Of a DNA stretch of 64,000 bases, positions 28,238-36,418 are shown piece by piece (the stretch's first letter is position 1; each line of letters opens with the position of its first letter). The translations under genes were made by a program, and so were the position numbers. The notes under the pieces are model-generated. The model was not told the DNA's origin. It saw only the letters and a program-made list of their open reading frames with translations, and ran no database searches. The DNA comes from Allofrancisella guangzhouensis (GTDB lineage Bacteria > Pseudomonadota > Gammaproteobacteria > Francisellales > Francisellaceae). The stretch spans positions 372,001-436,000 of the forward strand of contig NZ_CP010427.1 in NCBI RefSeq assembly GCF_000815225.1, given 5' to 3'.

Positions 28238-29809
28238 GTGTTTATAATATTTTTTATCTTTTTTATCGTGCTATATAGACAAATAAAATATGTACTTAAT
28301 ACACCAAGACAAACTGTATATATACTGGTTATATATAGTTTATTGTTAGGGTTTCTTTCTCTTGCAGTCCCTATATCTGTACAAACTCTAGTAAATTTGG
28401 TTGGTGTTAGTTTGTCTATTAGACCTGTAATTTCATTGATAACAATTTTATTTATCTTACTTACAACCTCTTTTTTTGTAAGAATTTTTCAGTTAAAGCT
28501 AGTAGAAGACCTTCAAAGAAAGGTATTTGTGAATACACTATTTAGAATAATTTCTTGCATTTATAAAGTTGATTTCAACGATTTGATGAAAATAAATGTA
28601 AGAGAGAAACTAAATAGAATATTTGAGCTTAAATTCTTACAAAAATCTATAGCAGTTATTTTTATAATCTTATTGGACATTTTCCTTCAAACACTATTTT
28701 GTGTAATTATTTTGGCTTTTTATCATCCAATGTTTTTAGTTTTTGATATTTTGCTTGTGTTATGTATAGTTTCAGCAATATTTTTGCCAATGAAGGCTGG
28801 TTATGAAGCAGGGCTTTCTGAGTCTACAGCAGTTTATAATGTAGTGGAATGGTTTGAGGAAAAAACAGCAGAGTTTTTATCTTTTAGACAAAGACCGATT
28901 GAAAGATCTATCCAAAAAATTGATACGAAATTATGTGATTATTTGGATTCTAGGTCAAAGTTTTTTAGCGTGATACTTAGACAGCATATATATATAGGGT
29001 TGACTTACATATTTATTAATATTTTGTTGCTTGGTATAGGAAGCTATCTTATTATAAATGGGCAGTTATCAATAGGCCAGCTTATAGCAGCTGAGTTGTT
29101 GGTTAATATTATGCTTTTAGGACTCCTTAAGTTTAGCCAGTATCTTTATGATTGTTATGGGTTTTTAGTTGGTGTTAGAAAGGTCTTAGATTTGTTAGAA
29201 ATAGCTAAAAAAGAAGAGATACCACAAGAACATCAAGTAGCAGTTTTAGCAGGTAAGGTTACAGACGTTGAAATTAAACTAAATGATCATAACTATTTCT
29301 TAGATTTTAAAAGTAATGTTATTAATACCTTGTCACTACCTACAGTAAAGGTGCAGACTCTTTTAAATAGTTTTTTTGATGATACAGCTAAAGAGGTTAT
29401 CAAAATAGATAAAGTCTGTATTAGAAACTATAAAAAGGAGCAATTAGGTGAATTTTTACATATTGCTAGTGGTGTTGAAGTTGTTTCAGGGACAGTTTTA
29501 GACAATTTATGTGAGTCTGGTTATTCTCAAGCTAAATTAAGGTATTTAAGTGAATTATTGGAAATTTTTGACATAAGTTTTCTTGAGCAGTATTTTGAGC
29601 AAAAAATAGATTCCCAGATAGTGAAATATAACCTTGAGTTTGACACTCTGGTGTTACTAAAGGTAAATATCATAAGAGCAATTTTAAAACAACCAAAGCT
29701 TTTGATATTGATTGATTCATATGGTTTAACTAATAGGTGTAAGGATAAAACGATAGTGCAAATTCTTGAAAACCTTATGATTCCTACCTTAATCATATCT
29801 ATAGAGTAA
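28238..29809 (+). CDS. HlyB-like ABC exporter protein with decayed ATPase domain
   Basis: A 523-residue protein. Residues about 1-320 form a six-helix ABC exporter membrane domain (for example 'YILVIYSLLLGFLSLAVPISVQTLVNLVG', and 'GYEAGLSESTAVYNVVEWFEE'). The C-terminal 190 residues align in order with an ABC ATPase ('IKIDKVCIRNYKKEQLGEFL', 'VVSGTVLDNL', 'IIRAILKQPKLLILIDSYG'), but the Walker A GxxGxGKS is replaced by 'SLPTVKVQTLL', the LSGGQ signature is gone and the Walker B catalytic Glu is missing. It is therefore probably unable to hydrolyse ATP. The start is a GTG with poor SD. A HlyD-like gene follows, so the pair retains the layout of a type I exporter. Confidence 0.8.
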   Translation: MFIIFFIFFIVLYRQIKYVLNTPRQTVYILVIYSLLLGFLSLAVPISVQTLVNLVGVSLSIRPVISLITILFILLTTSFFVRIFQLKLVEDLQRKVFVNTLFRIISCIYKVDFNDLMKINVREKLNRIFELKFLQKSIAVIFIILLDIFLQTLFCVIILAFYHPMFLVFDILLVLCIVSAIFLPMKAGYEAGLSESTAVYNVVEWFEEKTAEFLSFRQRPIERSIQKIDTKLCDYLDSRSKFFSVILRQHIYIGLTYIFINILLLGIGSYLIINGQLSIGQLIAAELLVNIMLLGLLKFSQYLYDCYGFLVGVRKVLDLLEIAKKEEIPQEHQVAVLAGKVTDVEIKLNDHNYFLDFKSNVINTLSLPTVKVQTLLNSFFDDTAKEVIKIDKVCIRNYKKEQLGEFLHIASGVEVVSGTVLDNLCESGYSQAKLRYLSELLEIFDISFLEQYFEQKIDSQIVKYNLEFDTLVLLKVNIIRAILKQPKLLILIDSYGLTNRCKDKTIVQILENLMIPTLIISIE

Positions 29810-29823
29810 AAAAGGTGTTCTTT

Positions 29824-30873
29824 ATGCAATTAGAATCAAGCAAAATGCTAAAAAGAGATCCTAGCTTAAAGAGAGTAATATTTTTAGTTCTATTATGTAT
29901 TTTTGGGACAGTCATCATTTTAGCTATGATACCTTGGCAACAAACAGTCGATGGCTATGGTGAGGTAACAACACGTTCACCATCTGATAGGCAACAAAAT
30001 ATTTCAGCACCAATCGGTGGTAGGCTGGGAAGATGGTATGTGGTTGAAGGAGATATGGTTAAGAAAGGAGAACCTATTGTAGAGGTTTTAGATTTAGACC
30101 CTGAGGTAGTATTTAGACTTGAAGAAGAAAAAGAAGCTATAGAGTTAGGTATCAAATCAATTAAGCTTGCTATTGAGAATACTAAGAAAAATATAAAAAG
30201 ACATGAATATTTAGTTGAAAAAGGCGCCAGTACACAGAGGATATATGAGCAAGCTCAAATGGAGATGGTTAATTATACTAAAGATCTTGCTAATGCTAAC
30301 GTTGACTTGGCAAAAATTAAGGTTCAAATTGCTAGACAAAAAAGCCGCCTTGTTGTGGCACCGGCGGATGGGGTAATCGTTGACCGTATGCATGGGCTTG
30401 GAGGGGTTATAGTCAAAGAAACTGATACTTTAGCAACTATTGTCCCGGAGAGTACCTCAAGAATTGTTCAACTATGGGTAAACAGCATGGATATTCCACT
30501 TATCAGTATTGGTAATAAGGTTATGCTGCAGTTTGAGGGGTGGCCAGCTATACAGTTTAGTGGTTGGCCTCAGGTTGCTATAGGGACTTTTGAAGGAGAA
30601 GTTATCTTTATATCCCCACAAGATAACTTTCGCGGTCAGTTTAAAGTTTTCATAAAACAAAGTGGAAAACGAGATTGGCCATCACCAAAGGTTTTGCGTT
30701 TAGGGACAAAAGTGCACGGTTGGGTTTTATTAGGAGATGTTAGTCTTGGTTATGAACTATGGCGTAGATATAACGGTTTTCCTATAAATCTTAATAGTAG
30801 TGAGTTACATGTTAATATGCACGAGGAGCAAGAGATTAAAAAAGTAAATAAAGCGATAACTAGTTACATTTAG
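29824..30873 (+). CDS. HlyD-family periplasmic adaptor
   Basis: A 349-residue membrane fusion protein: one membrane segment near residues 20-38, the lipoyl halves 'VDGYGEVTTRSPSDRQQNISAP' and 'VVAPADGVIVDRMHGLGGVIV' separated by a coiled-coil hairpin (about 95-175, 'EEEKEAIELGIKSIKLAIENTKKN'), then a beta-barrel domain. Such proteins bridge an inner-membrane exporter to TolC. The ATG at 29824 with AAAGG eight bases upstream is preferred over the GTG at 29815. It follows the ATPase-dead HlyB-like gene by 14 bases, so the two likely act together; the substrate is unknown. Confidence 0.86.
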   Translation: MQLESSKMLKRDPSLKRVIFLVLLCIFGTVIILAMIPWQQTVDGYGEVTTRSPSDRQQNISAPIGGRLGRWYVVEGDMVKKGEPIVEVLDLDPEVVFRLEEEKEAIELGIKSIKLAIENTKKNIKRHEYLVEKGASTQRIYEQAQMEMVNYTKDLANANVDLAKIKVQIARQKSRLVVAPADGVIVDRMHGLGGVIVKETDTLATIVPESTSRIVQLWVNSMDIPLISIGNKVMLQFEGWPAIQFSGWPQVAIGTFEGEVIFISPQDNFRGQFKVFIKQSGKRDWPSPKVLRLGTKVHGWVLLGDVSLGYELWRRYNGFPINLNSSELHVNMHEEQEIKKVNKAITSYI

Positions 30874-30935
30874 GTTAATTTGTAGGTTTAGACTGATTTT
30901 AAGCTAATAATCTTTTTTTATACTTTGTAGTACAC

Positions 30936-30941
30936 TATAAT
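30936..30941 (+). promoter_or_regulatory. Candidate -10 box of gatCAB
   Basis: TATAAT 44 bases upstream of the gatC ATG, in the 110-base gap after the HlyD-like gene. The -35 region is only T-rich, so this is a weak call. Confidence 0.35.
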
Positions 30942-30984
30942 TTTACAAGTAGTTTTATTTTTAAGAAATTATAAGGTGTTTTGT

Positions 30985-31266
30985 ATGGATAAAAACATAG
31001 TCAAGCATGTAGCTAAGCTATCTAATTTCAAGTTAGATGAGCAGCAGTTAGAGCAATACACAAAAGATCTTACAAATATCTGTGAGATTTTAGATACAGT
31101 TAAAGATTTTGACGCTAAGGGAGTTCAACCAATGATATCTCCTATAGAGAAGGATTTTAAATTTCGTGAAGACGTGCCACAAGATCAAGATAATAGAGTA
31201 AGTTTTAAAGAATTCGCTTGCGAAGTTGTAGATGATTATTTTATGGTGCCACAAGTTGTTAAGTAG
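30985..31266 (+). CDS. gatC: Asp-tRNA(Asn)/Glu-tRNA(Gln) amidotransferase subunit C
   Basis: Small subunit that stabilises GatA and bridges it to GatB in the transamidosome. The 93-residue protein has 'VKHVAKLSNFKLDEQQLEQYTKDL' and 'GVQPMISPIEKDFKFREDV', matching the GatC pattern 'LARL.L.EEE......L..I' and 'P...P......REDV'. The ATG at 30985 is used because AAGG lies eight bases upstream; a GTG three codons earlier is less likely. It heads the gatCAB operon, eight bases before gatA. Confidence 0.93.
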   Translation: MDKNIVKHVAKLSNFKLDEQQLEQYTKDLTNICEILDTVKDFDAKGVQPMISPIEKDFKFREDVPQDQDNRVSFKEFACEVVDDYFMVPQVVK

Positions 31267-31273
31267 GTAAGTA

Positions 31274-32719
31274 ATGTCATACATTAAAAAGTTAAGAAGC
31301 AAATTAGATAGTAAAGAAATAAGCTCAGTAGAGTTAGCTAAATATTACTTAGCTAAGATAAAAGCTCGTGACAAAGATATAAATTCAATTATAACACTAT
31401 GCGAAAATAAGGCCTTAGAAGAAGCTCAAGAGGCTGATAGTGCAATATCTAGAGGCGAGCAAAAACTACTTACGGGTATCCCAATATTACACAAGGATCT
31501 TTTTTGTACCAAAGGTATCAAAACTACAGCAGCTTCAAAGATGTTAAGTAACTTTATATCTCCTTATGATTCTACAGTTACTAAAAAATGTAAAGACCAA
31601 GGGATGGTAACTTTAGGCAAACTTAATATGGATGAGTTTGCTATGGGTTCAGCAAACGAGTATAGTTATTATGGTAATGTAAGTAATCCTTGGGATTTAG
31701 ATCGAGTTCCTGGCGGCTCATCAGGTGGATCAGCGGCAGCTGTTGCTGCAGGATTTGCTCCTGTTAGTACTGGTTCTGATACGGGTGGGTCTGTCAGGCA
31801 ACCAGCAAGTTTTTGTGGGCTAACAGCTATGAAACCTACTTACGGAAGTACTTCAAGGTTTGGCATGGTAGCTTTTTCATCTTCTTTTGATCAAGCTGGT
31901 ATATTTGGTCATTATGCTGAAGATGTTGCTATTATGTTAGATACTATTTCTGGAGATTGTGAGTTTGACTCTACGTGTGTAGGTGTTCCAGAAAATCATT
32001 TTACTAAAGATTTAGAACAAGATGTTGCTGGTAAGATAATCGGAGTCGATGAAAGTCTATTGGAAGGTCTTGCTGGTGAATTTCAGTTTGCCATACAAAG
32101 CTCTATAAATAATTTTAGAAAAATGGGTGTCGAAATTAGAACAATCAAAGTACCGAGTTTAAAAGAGGCCTTATCAACGTATTATATTATTACCCCAGCA
32201 GAAGCTGCGGCGAACTTAGCTAGATATGATGGGGTAAGATATGGCTACCGGAATGACAAAGCTAGAGATTTGGAAGAATTATATAAGCTATCAAGAACAG
32301 AAGGTTTTGGTCAAGAGGTAAAGCGTAGGATTATGATAGGTAATTATGTGTTGGCTTCTAGTCAATATGATTCTTATTATAACAAGGCTCAGCAATTACG
32401 TAGAATAATGACAAAGCAGATGAATGAAATATTTTCTAAAGTTGATGCTATCTTTATGCCAACATCACCATCAGAAGCTTTTAAAAAAGGCGAAAAGTTA
32501 GACCCTGTAGCAGCTTATTTGTCAGATATTTATACTATTCCAGCAAATATTTCTGGTTTGCCAGCTATTTCATTTCCTATAGGATTTGTTAATAAGTTAC
32601 CAATAGGTGGTCAGCTTATAGGGAGAGCTTTTAATGATGGTGTGTTGACGCAGTTAGTAACACAGTATCAAAAGCAAACTGATATTGATGACTTTATTTT
32701 AGAACAAGCGAGGGTTTAA
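31274..32719 (+). CDS. gatA: Asp-tRNA(Asn)/Glu-tRNA(Gln) amidotransferase subunit A
   Basis: Amidase that liberates ammonia from glutamine to amidate mischarged Glu-tRNA(Gln) or Asp-tRNA(Asn). The 481-residue protein carries the amidase-signature triad: the Lys in 'GIPILHKDLF', the cis-Ser in 'PGGSSGGSAAAVAAGF', and the nucleophile Ser in 'STGSDTGGSVRQPA'. 'MKPTYGSTSRFGMVAF' is the GatA-specific follow-on. Its stop is two bases before the GTG of gatB. Confidence 0.96.
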   Translation: MSYIKKLRSKLDSKEISSVELAKYYLAKIKARDKDINSIITLCENKALEEAQEADSAISRGEQKLLTGIPILHKDLFCTKGIKTTAASKMLSNFISPYDSTVTKKCKDQGMVTLGKLNMDEFAMGSANEYSYYGNVSNPWDLDRVPGGSSGGSAAAVAAGFAPVSTGSDTGGSVRQPASFCGLTAMKPTYGSTSRFGMVAFSSSFDQAGIFGHYAEDVAIMLDTISGDCEFDSTCVGVPENHFTKDLEQDVAGKIIGVDESLLEGLAGEFQFAIQSSINNFRKMGVEIRTIKVPSLKEALSTYYIITPAEAAANLARYDGVRYGYRNDKARDLEELYKLSRTEGFGQEVKRRIMIGNYVLASSQYDSYYNKAQQLRRIMTKQMNEIFSKVDAIFMPTSPSEAFKKGEKLDPVAAYLSDIYTIPANISGLPAISFPIGFVNKLPIGGQLIGRAFNDGVLTQLVTQYQKQTDIDDFILEQARV

Positions 32720-32721
32720 TT

Positions 32722-34143
32722 GTGAATTGGGAAATGGTAATAGGGCTAGAAGTCCATATTCAATTAAATACTAAATCTAAGCTATTTTCATCATCTGCAA
32801 CAAAATATGGGCAGCATCAAAATTCACAAGCTTCATTTTTAGATTTAGGATTGCCAGGAACTTTACCTGTGGTTAATAAAGAAGCTATTCGTAAAGCGAT
32901 AATTTTTGGTTTAGCAGTTGATGCAAAGATTTCAAAAGATAGCTTTTTTGCGCGTAAAAATTATTTTTATCCGGATCTTCCAAAAGGCTATCAGATTAGC
33001 CAATCTAATAATCCTATAGTGCAAGATGGCAAACTTGATATTCAAACATCAAAAGGTGACAAAGTTATCCGTATAGAAAGAGCTCATATTGAAGAGGATG
33101 CCGGTAAATCTATCCATGGTTATGTAGCCGGTGAAACGGGACTAGATTATAATCGTGCAGGTACACCTCTTTTAGAAATAGTAACGTATCCGGATTTTAG
33201 GTCAGCTGAAGAGGTTGTAGTATATCTAAAAAAATTACATCAATTGGTTAAGCATTTGAATATCTGTGACGGTAATATGCAGGAAGGATCATTTAGATGT
33301 GATGTTAACCTTTCTATTAGACCACAAGGTCAAGCAGAATTTGGTACTCGAGCAGAGTTAAAAAACATAAACTCCTTTAGATTTATAGATAAAGCTATTG
33401 AGTATGAATATGCTCGTCAGGTGGCGGTATTGGAGTCAGGCGGGCTAGTTATCCAAGAGACTAGACTTTATGATGCTGACGCTAATGAAACTCGCTCTAT
33501 GCGTGCAAAAGAAGATGCTTTTGATTATCGTTATTTTCCAGATCCTGATTTATTACCACTAAAGATAACAGATGAGTATATCGAAGAAATAAAAAGCCAG
33601 ATGCCTTTAAAACCAGAGCAGCGTGAAGAATTGTACCGTAAGCATCTGGGTGATCAGGAGGTTGAGTTTTTGCTTTCTAATTTAGAGTTAGCAGACTATT
33701 ATGATCAACTTGTTAAAAAGTTTGACTATAAACTAGCGTATAATTGGCTGACTGTTGATCTGATATCTACATTAAATAGGCTGGAGAAAGAGTTTGATGC
33801 AGATATTTTGCCTCCAGATGTTCTAAGTCAAATCATAGAATCTGTACAGAAAGATATTATTTCCCAAAAATCAGCTAGACAGGTAATGTTCAGTTACGTT
33901 GAGAATCCTAAGGATATAGATAAAATAATAGAAGAGCTTGGGTTAAAACAAGTTTCAGATGAGGGAGCTCTTCGTAAATTAGTGCAGGATATAATCAAAG
34001 CAAACCCAGAGCAAGCTACTGATTTTAAAGCTGGTAAAACCAAACTTATGAGTTTTTTTATTGGTCTGGCCATGAAAGCTAGTAAAGGCAAGGCAAATCC
34101 TAAGCAAGTAAACCAAATTGTTCAAGAAGAATTAAATAAATAG
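32722..34143 (+). CDS. gatB: Asp-tRNA(Asn)/Glu-tRNA(Gln) amidotransferase subunit B
   Basis: tRNA-binding kinase subunit that phosphorylates the mischarged aminoacyl end. The 473-residue protein begins 'WEMVIGLEVHIQLNTKSKLFSS' (GatB signature), then 'DLGLPGTLPVVN', 'FARKNYFYPDLPKGYQISQ' and 'HIEEDAGKSIH', with the YqeY-like tail domain at the C-terminus ('MKASKGKANPKQVNQIVQEEL'). It starts with GTG at 32722. A complete gatCAB suggests the organism makes Gln-tRNA and/or Asn-tRNA by the indirect route. Confidence 0.97.
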   Translation: MNWEMVIGLEVHIQLNTKSKLFSSSATKYGQHQNSQASFLDLGLPGTLPVVNKEAIRKAIIFGLAVDAKISKDSFFARKNYFYPDLPKGYQISQSNNPIVQDGKLDIQTSKGDKVIRIERAHIEEDAGKSIHGYVAGETGLDYNRAGTPLLEIVTYPDFRSAEEVVVYLKKLHQLVKHLNICDGNMQEGSFRCDVNLSIRPQGQAEFGTRAELKNINSFRFIDKAIEYEYARQVAVLESGGLVIQETRLYDADANETRSMRAKEDAFDYRYFPDPDLLPLKITDEYIEEIKSQMPLKPEQREELYRKHLGDQEVEFLLSNLELADYYDQLVKKFDYKLAYNWLTVDLISTLNRLEKEFDADILPPDVLSQIIESVQKDIISQKSARQVMFSYVENPKDIDKIIEELGLKQVSDEGALRKLVQDIIKANPEQATDFKAGKTKLMSFFIGLAMKASKGKANPKQVNQIVQEELNK

Positions 34144-34563
34144 GTGAAATCTGTGAATACGAATAAATTTTATTATGACCTTATGAAGCTTAATATTTTA
34201 AGTAGCAGCTATGTTGAAGATAGTTATAAAGTAGCTTGGGAAGGAAACGTTTACCCTCTTTTTCATGATAGTAAGTATGAGTTTCATTATGAAGTGACTA
34301 AATTTTTTGATAGAGTTGATGAAAAAACTATGGATAAGTTATGCTCTTTTTTAGATGACTATGTTGATGAGAAGGCAGATTTTACAAATTTCGAACAAAT
34401 GGTTGAGAAGATTGTTGGAAAAGGTAATGTCTATTATGTTCTACATTATATTTTTCAGTCTGGTCAATACAAAGCTCTTTTAGATAATTTACAACTTAAT
34501 AAATTCCATTTTAGTCAACATTTTATCGATCGTTTTGAGGTTAAGGGTTACTGGAAGATGTGA
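34144..34563 (+). CDS. Hypothetical protein after gatB
   Basis: A 139-residue soluble protein I do not recognise. It starts with a GTG immediately after the gatB stop codon (zero spacing), so translation is probably coupled to gatB. The sequence is acidic, helical in character and rich in aromatic residues ('EFHYEVTKFFDRVDEKTMDKLCSFLDDYVDEKADF'-type pattern), with no signal peptide, membrane segment or catalytic motif. The position suggests a link to translation, but that is only inference. Confidence 0.65.
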   Translation: MKSVNTNKFYYDLMKLNILSSSYVEDSYKVAWEGNVYPLFHDSKYEFHYEVTKFFDRVDEKTMDKLCSFLDDYVDEKADFTNFEQMVEKIVGKGNVYYVLHYIFQSGQYKALLDNLQLNKFHFSQHFIDRFEVKGYWKM

Positions 34564-34581
34564 GGTTTTTATAGATAGAGG

Positions 34582-34608
34582 AACTTAAAAGTATAACTTT
34601 ACTAAGTT
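34582..34608. other. Hairpin downstream of the gatCAB operon
   Basis: AACTTAAAAGT and ACTTTacTAAGTT pair around an ATA loop, with a two-base bulge, 20 bases after the last gene. No T-tract follows, so it is only a possible mRNA 3'-end element. The remaining gap to 34841 shows nothing definite. Confidence 0.3.
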
Positions 34609-34841
34609 TGTAGTAAAGCAAGGTCCAGTCGCTGTGAATTTATAAAGTTAGATCAAAAGTTTCCATAACTAGTTCCTAAATATTTACAATCAATTTTTAT
34701 AATTACTTTTTTATAAGTACTTCGGTGTTATAGGCTATTTAATTTTGGCGTTGTCGCAACTATCAAAAATCCTTACGTCTTATCAAATTTAATAAGCTCT
34801 ATTAACTATAAGTACTAGTTTTAGAGTCATAGTTTAGGGTC

Positions 34842-36032
34842 TTACGGTCGTTTGTAGCTTAGTTTCTTTAAAAAGAAATAAGCTATTAAAAAACCTGGGA
34901 TAGAAATAGCTCCACCTAACGTGAAAAGCATGCTATAACCTATATTTGCAGCTAAGAAGCCACTTACAGACATTCCTAATATATATATCAGAAGTTCAAA
35001 ACAAATTAAGATCGTAAAGTCTGTTCCAGCTTGGTTTTTTGAGCTAAATTTCATGAATATAGTATATAGAACTATCATCTCCATAAGGCGTGAAGCCATA
35101 TTCAGTAAGACTATACTAAATATTATTGTAGAGTTGTCGATTCCACTAAAGCCAATAAAACCAAGAGAAAAATAGCAAAAACCGCGTATTATAGCTAATA
35201 AAGTTAATAATGCTGTTTCCTTATAAAACTTAAATAGATAGCTAATTATAGCAGCACCAAAGATTCCTATAATAGCGCTACCAGTTCCCATTACCATACC
35301 TATTGTGCTCAAAGGAATATGAGAATCTACCAAAAAAGCTGATTGCATACCCATTACCAGTCCTTCACAGGCTCTGTAGCTTAGGCAAATTATCAAAAGA
35401 GTTCTCGTTTCTTGTCTTTTAAAAAAAGATTTTATAGATGGTATACTATGTTGATATTGGACATTTTCATTTTTCTCTTTGATAAAGAACATATATAAGC
35501 AAATGCCAATGCTTAGAATAGCTAAATATAAAGTTATCTCATGCCAACCAAGTATATTATATAAAGCAATTAAAGCAGCACCTCCTACCGTACTACCTAA
35601 GGTTGTGCCGATTACTCTATAAAAATTACTCCATTGTAAGTTTTTAGCTTTAGTTTGCTCTATTGAGAATCCATCAACAGCAATATCTTGAGTTGCTGCA
35701 ATAGTAGATAGTACAAAAGCAAATAAAAAAATGTAGTTTGTATAATCTTTAGGATTATAAATGAAAAATATTAGAAATAGTAATATAGTAAAAAATTGCA
35801 TTGTTAAAAACCAACTTTTTCTTCTACCTATTTTATGTATGTATTTTCTATCTACAAATGGAGCCCATAAAAACTTTATAACCCATGGTAATAATAAAAT
35901 ACTGAAAAGCCCAATTTTTTCTAAAGAAACTCCTTCAGACCTTAAAATGGTAGGTAACCCAAAAGTACAAAAATATAAAGAAACAGCTTGAGCTAGGTAT
36001 AATACTATAAGATCAAAACTTTGTTTTTTCAT
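34842..36032 (-). CDS. RhtX/FptX-like siderophore permease (MFS)
   Basis: A 396-residue 12-helix transporter of the AmpG/PucC-like MFS branch that includes RhtX (rhizobactin 1021 uptake in Sinorhizobium) and FptX. Visible features are 'YLAQAVSLYFCTFGLPTILRS' in helix 1, 'LPWVIKFLWAPFVDR' before the 2-3 loop, and 'ATQDIAVDGFSI' in helix 4, a hallmark of this branch. It is the last gene of the siderophore operon, overlapping its predecessor by four bases, which supports inner-membrane uptake of the ferric siderophore made by the operon. Export rather than import cannot be excluded from sequence. Confidence 0.8.
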   Translation of the reverse strand: MKKQSFDLIVLYLAQAVSLYFCTFGLPTILRSEGVSLEKIGLFSILLLPWVIKFLWAPFVDRKYIHKIGRRKSWFLTMQFFTILLFLIFFIYNPKDYTNYIFLFAFVLSTIAATQDIAVDGFSIEQTKAKNLQWSNFYRVIGTTLGSTVGGAALIALYNILGWHEITLYLAILSIGICLYMFFIKEKNENVQYQHSIPSIKSFFKRQETRTLLIICLSYRACEGLVMGMQSAFLVDSHIPLSTIGMVMGTGSAIIGIFGAAIISYLFKFYKETALLTLLAIIRGFCYFSLGFIGFSGIDNSTIIFSIVLLNMASRLMEMIVLYTIFMKFSSKNQAGTDFTILICFELLIYILGMSVSGFLAANIGYSMLFTLGGAISIPGFLIAYFFLKKLSYKRP

Positions 36033-36418
36033 ATTAAGTTACCCTCTTCAAGTATTTGATAAGCTTTTTCTTTTGCAGAAGAGATATCTTTGACTGCTAT
36101 ACAATTAAAAGGCATGCCTTTATCCATAGCGGGAGTATTGATCTTTTTTATCATAATAGGGTCTTGAGTAACTCTAATCATACCAAGGCACCATTTGGCA
36201 AGTTCTGGTTTTGCTTGTTTAAACCATTTTGCTTGCTTTATTCTAGCTTTATGTTCAAACTGATAGTTTTCAGAGAAAGTGCTGATTATCAAGAACTTTT
36301 GTTGCCTTTTAAGAATTTCATTACAAGTATCAAGCCAATCAAGAGCATCATTATAAGTTGGGTAGCTACCAAAATGCATATTTATAATGGGCCATGTTGT
36401 TGTATCACACTCAATCAT
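36029..36418 (-). CDS. Hypothetical protein in siderophore operon
   Basis: A 129-residue soluble protein that I do not recognise. It overlaps both neighbours by four bases (ATGA arrangement), so it is clearly translated as part of the operon. The pattern is alternating beta/alpha ('WPIINMHFGS', 'KFLIISTFSENYQF', 'CLGMIRVTQDPIMIKKI', 'FNCIAVKDISSAKEKAYQIL'), with an 'HKARIKQAKWFKQAKPELAKWC' helix. No metal-binding or catalytic signature is visible. Its place between the synthetase and permease suggests a role in siderophore release, reduction or transport, but this is inference only. Confidence 0.75.
   Translation of the reverse strand: MIECDTTTWPIINMHFGSYPTYNDALDWLDTCNEILKRQQKFLIISTFSENYQFEHKARIKQAKWFKQAKPELAKWCLGMIRVTQDPIMIKKINTPAMDKGMPFNCIAVKDISSAKEKAYQILEEGNLI

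Noticed and set aside
29824-30873. HlyD-like protein as part of a siderophore exporter
   Set aside because: It pairs with the adjacent HlyB-like gene and is separated from the siderophore locus by gatCAB.
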